This document shows positions 23,717-34,320 of a DNA stretch of 64,000 nucleotides, piece by piece. The notes beneath the pieces were generated by a model. That model saw only the letters and a list, made by a program, of their open reading frames with translations, was not told the DNA's origin and did not search any database. The translations under genes were made by a program, and so were the position numbers. Position 1 is the stretch's first letter; every line of letters starts with the position of its first letter. This stretch comes from Pomphorhynchus laevis (Eukaryota; Acanthocephala; Palaeacanthocephala; Echinorhynchida; Pomphorhynchidae): positions 1 through 64,000 of the forward strand of contig WNNJ02001195.1 of the NCBI GenBank assembly GCA_012934845.2. Reading direction: 5' to 3'.

Positions 23717-25085
23717 TCAAAGCGCTCCCAAGCACGTAGATGCAGAACGTGCAACCGCGAAAGAGAGACGTCTCTTAGACTCAATTAAAATATTGCAATA
23801 GTCCTCTTGAGTGCGCTGGGCATTGATTGTTGTAATCGACTTTAATACCATCCTTGTCTTGTCGCCCATGCCGCCAGAAGTAGATGATACGAGAGGCACA
23901 AATTTGCTTCGCTCTGATACATCACACGCTCTCTTTATATTTTGCGCATTTTCGTGTTTCGTTCGAAAAAAACCCGGATGTTGGGCTGCTGGTTGCATAC
24001 GATTAAGCATGAATATTGAATATGGTGATGTCGAAGAACGTCCGCTCAAATTGAATGATTTGAAGCCCATTACAGACGGCATCAAATCTTGAGTATTAAT
24101 CACCCGTAGTGGTCCTTACCTCGAAGTTCGATCATACCGGGACTTCCGTGAGCGCAGTTTCGACCTCGACGCCGGAACAGATAGTAGTCAGCTCCTGTGC
24201 AAAAATGTCCCGAACGATATCGTGCTGAATTGAAGGTAAATAGCCACATTTGCGGGAGAGCGCATGACAGATGTTGAAAGCATCACCATACACACAGGTA
24301 GTTTCGGTAACATCTGTCGGAGTCCAACCATAGCTTGCGAATATTGCGTCCTTGAATTCTATGCAACTAAGATGGAAGCGCTCGCTCGTAACTGACAGGG
24401 CGCTGAACCATGAAGAAGCGCCGTCTCTGGAAGCGTCAGAGATAGCCTGAGACACGACTTTCCCGAGTCTGTCGATACTCGGTTGTAATCTCTCCTGGCG
24501 CAATTGATGTCGATCCGCTACAATTTGTTTCATGACGCTTCGCTGAAGTAAGCGTGGAGCGCAACTCGTTTGTCCGGACTCATATGATTCACATAGATGT
24601 TGGGAAGATTCGAACTCAACGTGCGCTGAAAATGTCGGCTCGTCAATACTAAGCCCGCCATTTTGTAATGGTGAAGTCAAAATCGTCATTCAGTTTGTAT
24701 CTACTCTACGTCCAATGATTGCAGGTACGAACGTATCTGTGATTGCCTTAACGAGATGGTCTAACGGATGACATTCAATGGAACGCATGAAGTGCGTCCA
24801 TTTGAACTGCACTGAACGAACCAACCCAACATATTGACCTGTGGGTCTATCTCCGCAATCCTGGTTAATCGCTCGAGTAAAGTAATTCACCGTCTTTCTT
24901 CCGATAGTGTTACGTTGCTCTCGTACTCAGGAGTGCAATGGGGACACCTAGAATTTTAAGGCCGGTTGTCGACAATTCAGCGGTAGAGGACATTAATTAA
25001 TTGCGATCATCCATGCAGTTTCGCGCTAGCAATTTTGATTTCGACGCATTTACATGATATCCGAATTGAGTTTTGAGTTTTTCAC
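23717..25085 (-). mobile_element. RLE-type LINE, copy B (3' half)
   Basis: Minus-strand islands run from CEKLKTQFGYHVNASKSKLL (about 25080) through ILGVPI, QFKWTHFMRSIECHPLD, VPAIIGRRVDTN, NGGLSIDEPTFSA and DGASSWFSAL to the finger region CVYGDAFNICHALSRKC. In that finger the second Cys is Tyr and the last is displaced. Then come HDIVRDIFAQEL and ERSKFVPLVSSTSGGMG. The frame ends at a TGA at 23717. A gap and frame change lie between the endonuclease core and the last block (24103-24132). About 100 bp past the stop is the hairpin GTTACCC-ATTTGT-GGGTAAC, which resembles hairpins near the other copies. Confidence 0.82.
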
Positions 25086-25099
25086 AGCCAATTTTCGCG

Positions 25100-25175
25100 C
25101 AATTGTCCGTAAGCAATTTTTGCGACAAAATTTTTGCGACACAATTTTTGCGTCAGCAATTTTTGCGCGATTGTC
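25100..25175. repeat. Short tandem repeat of CAATTTTTGCG type
   Basis: Four to five imperfect copies of (A)CAATTTTTGCGxx lie at the junction between LINE copies B and C. The array sits at a breakpoint of copy B, so it may have arisen by slippage there. Confidence 0.7.
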
Positions 25176-25189
25176 CGATCGATTAGCGT

Positions 25190-25570
25190 TTGTACTAATG
25201 CAGGATGAACTCGACAACACGAACGACAAAAATGTCGAGTACTCTATTTCTCTTACACGCCCATTATATTTGGCAAATTTAGTACATGGAAGCCAAATGT
25301 AGAGTCAATGGATTTAGTGGCATTTTAGGGGTGTGTACGTTGAAAATAAATATCTATGAAAGCGCACTCTGTATTACCTCCATATAAGCCATTGCACGCT
25401 ATGTCAAGACGAGCATTTCTATCCTGTGTCATACTCTGTACTTGAAAACTTTTTCCAGAACGTAAAGGCTGCAACACAGGCTCAATTTGTACACATGACG
25501 ATACTCGTGATAGTCTTAGCAAGAAAATCCCGGACGCAATGATGTCTAAGAGACGGAAGGTACCCAAATA
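25190..25570 (-). mobile_element. RLE-type LINE, copy C (C-terminal fragment)
   Basis: Minus-strand islands are SSCVQIEPVLQPL, NARLDIACNGLYGGNTECAFIDIYF (endonuclease region) and, nearer 25250, EKYSTFLSFVLSSSSCI, matching the family's EHCGFVPLVFSTSAG block. Roughly 380 bp survive, with at least one frame change. It lies between copies B and D on the same strand, which makes the region look like repeated insertion of one family. Confidence 0.75.
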
Positions 25571-25734
25571 TACATGTCAAGGCATGATATAACGAGTTTT
25601 ATTGACCACAAGAGCAACGTTTGGGAGCGTCGCTAGTTAATTGTCCTTATCGGTTAGCAATATCATCTCTGAATCATGTCTATTTAATGCTCATCCGTTC
25701 GAGATTGAAGAAGGATAAGCGGTAATAATTCTTT

Positions 25735-28660
25735 TAAATAATATTTTTTTTGATTATTTTAAAATAATAATTTTTTTAATTTTTTTTAATAATAATTTTT
25801 TTCAAAAAAGCAGTAGAAATTGGTTCCCGCAAATGGGCATTAATTCGAACAGACAATATCATTGACTTTAAAATCAGTTTTAAACATTTTGAGATTGGTG
25901 TTGCCTATGCTCGATCGAGGAGATCTCAAACATACAGATACAGATCTCATTATAGCAAAAGCAATCTTGCGCTTTAAATTGACAATAACGTTGTTGTATT
26001 GTAAAAAGCTTGCTCTGGTAAGCTTGAATACGATTGATTTAAGTACTACATTTGCTCTGATATTAATACCTGCAGAGGTAGAAAACACCAAAGGAACGAA
26101 GCCGCAATGCTCCATCAGAGAGATTAGTTCGTTGTATTTGGCAAATTTACGGGATTCATTATATTCAAATGATGACAATGGTTCTCTGATGACGTAAGAT
26201 TGAGCATGCACCGAGAATATACTGAGGTCAAAAAACGTCCGCTCGAATCTTTCGGTAAAGAGACCATAGCACACCACATCCAAGCGGGTGTTTGGGTCTC
26301 GAGTTGTCTCGCGGTTGAAGTCAATCGAATCAGGGACATACGATAGAAGCGGTTCGATTGTAACACCAGAGCATATCCTGGTCAGCGTGGATGCGAAGAT
26401 GTCTCGAATAGCATTGTGGCGTAATGTGGGAAGCGCACCATTGTTACACGAAAGGGCATGACCTATGGTAATGGTATCACCGCAAGCACATTTCGAATTA
26501 CCCAAATCAGATGGTGTCAACCTACATCGACAGCAAATTTCTTCTGCAAATTCTTTGGTGCTTAGGTGAAAATTCTCAACAGCTAATGACAACGAGCTTA
26601 GCCATAAGGAAACTCCCGTGAAGGATGCATGGGCTATAGAATGGACCAACGTTGAATCACGGCATCACAGTACAAGGTATCTTCTTTTCTTGAATTCGAA
26701 TTTCCGGTGTGATGAAATCGTCTAAAGCGTCGTCTTTTGAAGACTGTTCAGAGCATCACTGACTAAGCCTAGCTCGTAAGTCGCGCACATATGTTTGGAC
26801 GATTCAAATTCCATAGTACATACAAAAGTGGGATCATTAATTCCAAGACCACCCAAATTAATGGAATAAGTGATTATTACTTTCAGTTAATCATCGTGGC
26901 CTTTCTTTAAGATTGACGGAAAAAAGCCTGATACAAGGGAATTACTTAACTCAGCCAATGTAGTTGGATCGCATAGAGTGATACGCATAAAGTGAGTCTA
27001 CTTGAACTGCATAGACTTCACCAAGCCAACATAAGCAACGTGAGGATCAACTCACGCATCTTCAGTAAGCTTGGTAATCAGTGAAATCAAACTCCTAATC
27101 GTGTTCACCGCAATACCTTCAACATAAGCTTAATGCCAACCGGAGCTCCAAGAATTATTATACCGTAAATAGATCTTGACAACCCATCCGATAACGTGAG
27201 GTTAGGGCGATTATAATGAATAAGCAATTGACATTTTGATTGATTGACTTAATATCCAAATTTGTGACCTTACTGCAGGAGTATGTTCCACACCTTTTGG
27301 AGATCTTCAGTATTTCCAACACAGTTCGAATCATCAGCAAATCATTTCCGACATACTTGCGGAACCTCATAGCGTATAATGTGAATTAACGAAAGTGAAG
27401 ACATGGCGATCCCAGCCATTGCTAGGGGATTTTCCTGCGTGAACCCTTCCATTGATAAAATGCTATCACCTCCAAGGGCTAACTGGGCAGGTACCACATC
27501 ACTATTACGCTGCATCGTAGATAACGACGGGCAGGTAAACTCAATGTTGTGTAGGGCAACATCTCGATTAACGGAGTTGAAGGCATTTGAAGCATCAACG
27601 GCAAGAAGACAGTGATCTACATTGGTATCATAGGCGTCATGAATAGAATGTGTGGCGTACTCAATACCTGCTATTTGAGAAGCCGCTAACTGATAAAGGC
27701 CTGCTACACTCTGTAAGTCATTTCGAATCAAATGGAGCAAGGCTTTGCATATAATGCGCCTTGCAACGTCACAAACTTCTATTGGCAGAATACCACCACA
27801 CGGCTTCCAAATAGCCACTAATCTACATGCAGTGAATGTGTCGAGCGAGTTGGGAATCATTCGCTCAGTAACCAAACACCTTTCAAAACTCGACAGCGCC
27901 ATAGCAAGCGAGCTCGATGCAGGTATGAAGCTGGTAAGCAAATGCCGCCATAAAACTGAATCAAACATTAAGGTTCCAAAACTGCCCTTAGTACGTTTGC
28001 ATGCCTCTATAATGTGCTCTCCGTCGAGTATATCAAAACGGACTGGATGGTGAAACACAACATTAGTTAATGATCGCGATAATAATGCATCATGATGAGC
28101 GTGAGCGGCTTCAGGATGCAAATCTTGTAGAATGTCCCTAACTCTTTTGGAACCCACCACCGAATCGAATTTCAAAGCACCAGAAGCGTTCTCTTCCTCT
28201 GAGACACACTTCCCTGCACCAATCCTTTCTCTTGTCATTAAATTAATGTAGTTTTTCCTCCAATCGCAATTGCTGTATTTTGACTTACGATAGTTAAGAG
28301 ACTGTTGCAAGTAAAGCGATTCATCAAACAACTCTCGAAACCGAGACTGTTGCCAAATATTTAGTCGACGTTCCAGTGTTTGACGGATCAACAGAATTCT
28401 CCTAGAAGGTATTCGATTTGAGGAAATACTGCCGCTACCTTCAACACTTCAGGACGAAGGTGATGGGACCGCGCGCACTCAGAATAAAAGGGAGCCAACG
28501 TTTCAATGAAACGATTTATGGCCGTACATTTAGGCAGATACATCAAATTGGGTCGCCACTGGATTACAGATTCGTATAAAACAGCAGGATCAATAGGATA
28601 TAATTTAATCAAAGCGGAAACAGGTCGATTATTATGAACCGTTATCGACACACCATCAAT
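25735..28660 (-). mobile_element. RLE-type LINE, copy D (most complete copy, 2.9 kb)
   Basis: The longest copy, read on the minus strand. The N-terminal segment is 28651-28388 (LAPFYSECARSHHLRPEVLKVAAVFPQ). The RT frame 28391-27342 has HPVRFDILDGEHI, ACRLVAIWKP, LLAVDASNAFNSVNR (motif A) and EGFTQENPLAM (motif B; GD changed to EN). Motif C FADDSNCVG follows after a frameshift near 27350. After a decayed middle, 26649-25840 gives CACGDTITIGHALSC (intact CX1CX7HX3C), RHNAIRDIF, TRLDVVCYGLF and FVPLVFSTSAG, ending in a stop beside a TGCCCATTTGCGGGAAC hairpin. A T/A-rich tail lies at 25735-25815. At least four breaks. Confidence 0.88.
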
Positions 28661-29690
28661 TGGATTGACATTTTCGTGGACTTCATACCTAGAAATGTCA
28701 GACTGAGGACGCTGTGCAACCTCGTGATCATGATAATTGATGATGGATATGGGCTCGATGAAGATACAGTTGTCCTAGCTATATGCAAACTAACGTGGTG
28801 TATATTCGAACATTCGAACATATTTGTCATTGCTATAGTGGAAACCTAAATTGAACAAGTCATACCTAGTTGAATATTATATATTACATCTGCGAGTCGA
28901 ATTGATCTTATAGTTTGAAAGTAGGTATATTCTACTCCAATGTTCAAAATAATATGAAAAAATAAATGTGTCTATTATTATTGAGTATAAGACAAAGCCA
29001 CAAGTGACTGTTCAGTATGTTCACTGTTGATATTAAAAAGGAGCATATTTAAAATTTTTAGAAAAAAATGTTTTTACCTCAAAAAATAATTTTTATCATA
29101 TTTTTTCTAAATTTTACTTGATATACTTTTTATATGTTATGAACAATTTTCTATTATAGAGGTATTTAACGATTCAGCTCATAATATACACTAAACATTT
29201 TTATTTTAAATTTTAAATTTTTTCAAACAAAAATTCAAAATTTAAAATCTCGTAATATGATTATCCTCGATTAAAAGCCGAATAAGCACATAAACACCTT
29301 ATTAATACCTTCAGTTATGAAAGATTTGACAACTAAAAAAATTGATATTTAACTAAACATTACCCATCGCTTACCCGAACTCATCTGAAGGATGTGTACC
29401 GCCGTAGTTTTTTAACGTTATTTGCACTTTTGAGCCTAATTTCTATATATTGGTTGGTATACACCTTACTGAAAACCCATCAATTTTCAATTATAGAGGT
29501 ATTTACTTGTAAATACTCCTAGTGAAGATTGGTAAATTAATCAAATCTAAAAGAGCTAAGGAACTGAAGGGAAATGAATATACTGCCCGTAAGCAAGTGC
29601 ATTCCCTAGTGGGGACTTGTGGCAGGAAGGGCGACCTTTCCACCCCTGGTTCTGCCTAGGTTAGGCAATCCCACCCATCTAATCTAACAC
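28661..29690. other. Spacer between LINE remnants; short dispersed repeat
   Basis: No gene is seen. Positions 29350-29480 (CATCTGAAGGATGTGTACC, then a TTTTTT run, then TATACACCTTACTG) resemble 59360-59475 (CATCAGAAGTATGTGTACC, TTTTTT, TATACGCCTTACC), so this is a short dispersed repeat. A palindromic AT stretch built on AAATTTTAAATTTT lies at 29200-29260. The 29590-29690 part is GC-richer (CTAGTGGGGACTTGTGGC) and may be LINE 5' UTR. Confidence 0.45.
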
Positions 29691-30490
29691 AATGCAGAGT
29701 ACTCGTGAGTATTTTTCACTGAACATTCTTTAGTTGAATTTGGGAGGTGCTTCTGCCCTTAGGCTTTTATTCGGTAGATATGCAGATGCTATAGTCCTTC
29801 AGGAGACGCGGTCTATCCGTCTCCCCCAGGACATTACTCAATTCATCCCAAAGCACATATGTTCTCACTATATTCCGTACATAAACCCACCTCACGGGTC
29901 TTGTGACCCTAGTTAAATGCTCCTTAAGATCTTCCCTCCTATTAAAATATTCTTGTCTAGCCCTGTCTTGTTTAGTTAAATCACTCTGTAAGAACGGTAA
30001 ACGCCTCAGTCTAGCCAATGTCTACATCCGTCTAGGTGAGATTCACAAAAACCGTGAAATCCTGGATAGGATTATAGATAGCGGTTATGCATGGTACTTG
30101 GTTACTTCAACGACAGAACTGGTCGTTGGATTAATGCAGCACTCCGCAGAGCCAGGAACGGTTATCTCATTCATAAACCACCGTCCCCCACCTTTCATTG
30201 CACATCAACACATTCACTCCTCGACTTATTACTGCTCCACGAGGGGTGCTTGTTGAAACCTCACTGTACGGAGCAATCGCGACAACATCTGCCCACATAT
30301 CATGACTTGATTCGTTGACAGATAGAAGAGGATATGCTGCTTCGAAGAAGATTCCACTTTGATCCTATCAGAGTGGCTTTCTTTCAGGCAGCTATCCAAC
30401 GCTTCCTCCAAATTGGTAATGAGAGTCTAACCGAATTTAATTCCTACCTCTCTTCGCAAGCTACCGCGATGCTTTCAACTGTCTACAAAG
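29690..30490 (+). mobile_element. LINE apurinic-type endonuclease domain fragment
   Basis: Plus-strand islands are LNLGGASALRLLFGRYADAI with VLQETRS (endonuclease N-terminus with the catalytic E of QET), ANVYIRLGEIHKNREILDRII with LVGYFNDRT (the GDFN block, D changed to Y), LLDLLLLHEG and RRRFHFDPIRVAFFQAAI (linker to RT). Two or more frame changes separate them. No RT of the same element follows; at 30530 another fragment begins. By style it is an I/R1/Jockey-type LINE. Confidence 0.7.
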
Positions 30491-30529
30491 GTCGTATTTA
30501 AAGTCCTACTCCGACAAAACTCAAGACTT

Positions 30530-30800
30530 TAGCATAAATAAAATAGACAACTGTGATGATATAACCAATTGCATTTTAATGGCAAGCAAAAGTTTCAACC
30601 GAATAAAACGGGTATGGCGTGATATAATGCTTTTAATAAAAACTAAAGTCCGAGTGTACACTGCGATAGTTCGTCCAGTTCTGTTGTACGAATCGGAATG
30701 CTAGCCTGAAAAATACCACAAATAGAAAAGTAATGGCTGCAAAGAAATTAATAGCTTAGACGGATTGGAAGATAAATCCATTCCAACATATACCAAATGA
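30530..30800 (+). mobile_element. LINE RT thumb fragment
   Basis: The sequence translates to SKSFNRIKRVWRDIM...TKVRVYTAIVRPVLLYESEC, the familiar post-catalytic block (K-R-YxxxVRPVLLYGSECW) of several LINE clades, with G changed to E and a stop just after. About 90 codons. It is not in frame with the endonuclease fragment before it or the CR1-like element after it, so it is probably a third element. Confidence 0.65.
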
Positions 30801-30944
30801 CACTGTGTGTAAAAAGTGGTATCGGGGATTCAGCTTTTCAAATTATCACAAAAAACATTAGGTCTTCTTGAACATGTTCTGCGTACAGAAAATGTACGTA
30901 TTCTATTGTGGTTTAACTCAACATGTCTAAAATTGCACACGTTT

Positions 30945-33260
30945 TGCTAGCGACAGTAGATCTCTATTAGATGTATGTTTATCTTCGAACAGTGAGATTA
31001 TTAACGCTAACCGTTATGATGCCCCGATCGGTATGTCTGATCATTGCGCAGTGATCGTTAGGTTAAGGTTTCAAGAAGAAACTCGGGGTCCGCGTGAAAA
31101 TCAAGTCGTTAATGCTTTCAAAACCAACACAGATGCAATTCAGTCAATACTTTCAACAGCTTCATGGCCAGATCCCGCTGTTGTTGGAATACACGGCGCG
31201 TGGAATTACTTTCAGAGAACCTTAGAGTCGCTGCTTATTTTATTCTCTCCACTTAGAAGCAGGACACGTCAAAAAGATTATCCATGGTTCGATTCTGAGT
31301 TACGTTCAACATTGAGGACTCGTAATTTGATCTTCAATCGCTACAAAGTTGGGGAGTGTAGTTATGATGTTTTTAAACAGGCAAGAAATTTATTTAATTC
31401 ATTGAAGAGAAAGAAGCGGTGTGCATTTGAGAATGGATTAGCTAACAGTGTAAATACGATTTAAAGGTCTTTTTGTAGTACCTATCAAGAAGGGGAGCTG
31501 TTGATTCTTCGATTGGTCACTACTTCTATGACATTTCTGCGAATGACCTAGCTGAAGAGTTTGCGGCACACTATTGCACTTCAGTAGAGCCCGCAAATGA
31601 ACATGAAACTTTTTGTATGGAATCTATGAAGTCTATTCCGAATTACGCCGTCTAAAAGCAAATAATTCAAGAGATTGTGACTCACTACCTTCTGTTTATC
31701 TGCGCAGATTAACAGGCTCAATTTGCGTTCCTCTCTGTGCAATTTTTCGCCAGTCAACTTTAGAAAGATCTCTTTCTAATGTATGGAAGCAGTCAATTGT
31801 TCTTCCCTACTTCAAGAAGGGAGATCGCTCTTCCTTCGAGAATTATAGGCCGGTGAGCATTACCTGCATTTGATGTAGAGTGTTGGAGAGGTTTGTGCGT
31901 CGCTACATGTTTGAGTTTTTTCGTGTAGGAAAAATTTTAGTCCCTAATCAGCACGGATTTCGGGAGGGTTATTCAACTGTTTCAAATTTGCTTGATGCCC
32001 ATCTTGATTGGACAGCGAATAAGACACACTATACCGATACAGACATTATATTCTTCGACTTTTCTAAAGCTTTTGATAGAGTAGATCATGGTCTACTTCT
32101 TCAGAAACTTGTCAATACTGGACTCCCAAACATAATGGTTGATTGGATTAGAGAATTTCTTAGTGATCGTTGCTTTCGAGTACTTGTCGATTGGTCATTG
32201 TCTGTGTCTAGATAATGTCATATTGGAGTACCTCAATGTTCAGTTTTGGGTCCGCTTTTATTCAGCATTTATGTTAACGATTTGCCTGGGTGCATTCGCT
32301 CTCGATCATGTTTGTATGCAGATGACTTAAAAATATGGCGGCCCATTCATTCATGTGAGGATGTTGATAATTTGCAAACTGACATAGATAATGTGGAGTT
32401 GTGGGCGGCGTCTAACAAGCTTGTGATAAATGTTTCGAAATGCAAACACATGCGTATTATTAGTAATGCTCGCAAGCAACTAACATCAGCTTGTTACAAA
32501 TATAAGGGCTGTATTGTGGAAAGTGTCGATAGTTACAAAGATTTAGGAGTATGGGTTACCTCTAATTTATCAACTAAAAAGCACACTGATCAAGCTTGTG
32601 CCAACTCCAATAAAATGATAGGTATGATTCGACGCGCGTTTGTTCGCGTTAATCCGACTGCTCTTCGGCCTCTGATTTTAGCACATGTATTGAGTAGACT
32701 TTTATATGCAGCTCCGGTTGTATACCCACGTACTGTGCATGAACATAAGAAATCAGAGAGGGTACTTCGCAGGGCAACAAAGCTAGCACCAACGTTGGCG
32801 TCGCTGCCTTATGAAGACAGACTGAGATCATTAGGACTTGAGACCATCACATGGATCCGTCGGTACATAGATATGTGCCTTGTTAGGGATTTATTCTAAC
32901 GTCCTCATCACCCTCTTCGGAGTAGGGTTCAACTACGTGGTTCAAATGTTCTTCGCGGTCATTCTTTAACTATTCGAAGAAACAGAGTACAGAAATTGGG
33001 CGCGATGCAATTTGATAGAAGAATTGTTGAGCTTTGGAACAACCTTGATGCAGACACCGTTGGATGCAGTTCACTTAATACTTTTAAAAGAAGACTACGA
33101 ATGGATCAAGCAATGTTTCGTGTTGCATTTCCTTATTTTAATAACTAATTAATTTATTTACGAACTTATTGTGAGCCAGCTATTTGAGCTAATGCTCGTA
33201 TGTTGTTGAATGTATAATAATATTAACATACTCTAATTTTAATATTGAGTCTAATAAAAC
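30945..33260 (+). mobile_element. CR1/Jockey-type LINE, 3' two thirds
   Basis: It starts within the endonuclease domain (LLDVCLSSN...GMSDHCAVIV, the SDH motif) and continues through a linker (31033-31464). RT shows SIVLPYFKKGDRSSFENYRPVS, NQHGFREGYSTVSNL, DIIFFDFSKAFDRVDHGLL (motif A), GPLLFSIYVNDLPG (motif B) and CLYADDLKIWRP (motif C intact). The thumb has LGVWVTSNLSTKKH and RRATKLAPTLASLPYEDRL. The C-terminal LWNNLDADTV...FKRRL block ends at a TAA near 33147. Breaks: about four stops or frame changes, near 31465, 31612, 31873 and 32215, plus one near 32899. The 3' UTR runs to about 33260. The catalytic motifs are still clean, so decay is moderate. Confidence 0.88.
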
Positions 33261-34320
33261 TCGGACGAAATGTTTCCATTGAGTTGGTAAAACACTATTT
33301 TGAATTGACGAATTAAAAGTAGTTGCAAGGAAGGAGAACATGGCTTATAAGAAGAGTCAAATGACATGAATAGGTATGGGATCTAGTTGTGATGTAGAAT
33401 AAGAAGGCGACTGGAGAGTCGAGGAAACTTTATCTAGTTTAATTGTAGAAGATAGAGAAGTTCCTGAGATGAAATATATGAAATTAAGGGCACTTGAGTG
33501 GTTGAAAAATGTGAAGCATAGTAATTATTTGGCAGATAAATGAGAGGAGAAAGCATGATGGTCAATAGTAGAGTCACTGGATGGTGATCGAGCCAAAACA
33601 AAATTTAATATTTTCCAGATAGTAATCGAGTTTGTCAAATTTGCACCTCTCTTCTGCTAAAAAATTGTACGTTTTTTATAAAGTTGTAAATGATGGAAGC
33701 GTCTAATATTAGGTAGTAATGATATGGGTATTTGGAATTGAAACCCGGACAATCTTTAAGATATGAGAAGGAAATACTAAATGAATGACAAATTTGATCG
33801 TTTTGTATGATTTACAAGTATGTCACATTAAAGATCGTCCTTGTATTCACGGATGATCTTTAGGATATGGGAGGTAAACACGAAATAAGTGACGCAGATC
33901 ACATTTTGATCACATTGTATAATTTAATCGTTTAAAAAATAGTTATCCATAATGTACATGTGCAATGAGAAATTTCGAGCTGCGATACTGAAGCGGCAAA
34001 ACATATTCAGTCAAAATTAAAAGCAATATGGAGGAAAATAATTATAAAAATATAAAACTATTACCTTTAAATTTTACTTATTTTGGATAATGTTTCGAGT
34101 CAAGCAACAACGCTAAATGATTTGTGTGAAAATTTTAAAGTAGCTATTATGTACCTAAATACTAAGTCAATAGCAGCCTACGGATCAGGAGGTAATTTCA
34201 ACATAACGAAAATAGCTCCTTATCCTCTTCATTATTATTAGTATACAACAGCCGAGAAGCGGTGTCTAGTTTGGCGGGATCTCAATGTAAAAAAGTACAA
34301 TGTCAATAAAATAAAAAATC
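33261..34320. other. Unassigned spacer between two facing LINEs
   Basis: Moderate GC, no recognised protein. A purine-rich stretch at 33340-33560 can be read as GDWRVEETLSSLIVEDREVPEMKYMK-like sequence, but it is short, interrupted and matches nothing I recognise. Two phrases, ATCTTTAAGATATGAGA near 33755 and ATCTTTAGGATATGGGA near 33847, recur about 95 bp apart, a weak repeat. Confidence 0.4.
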
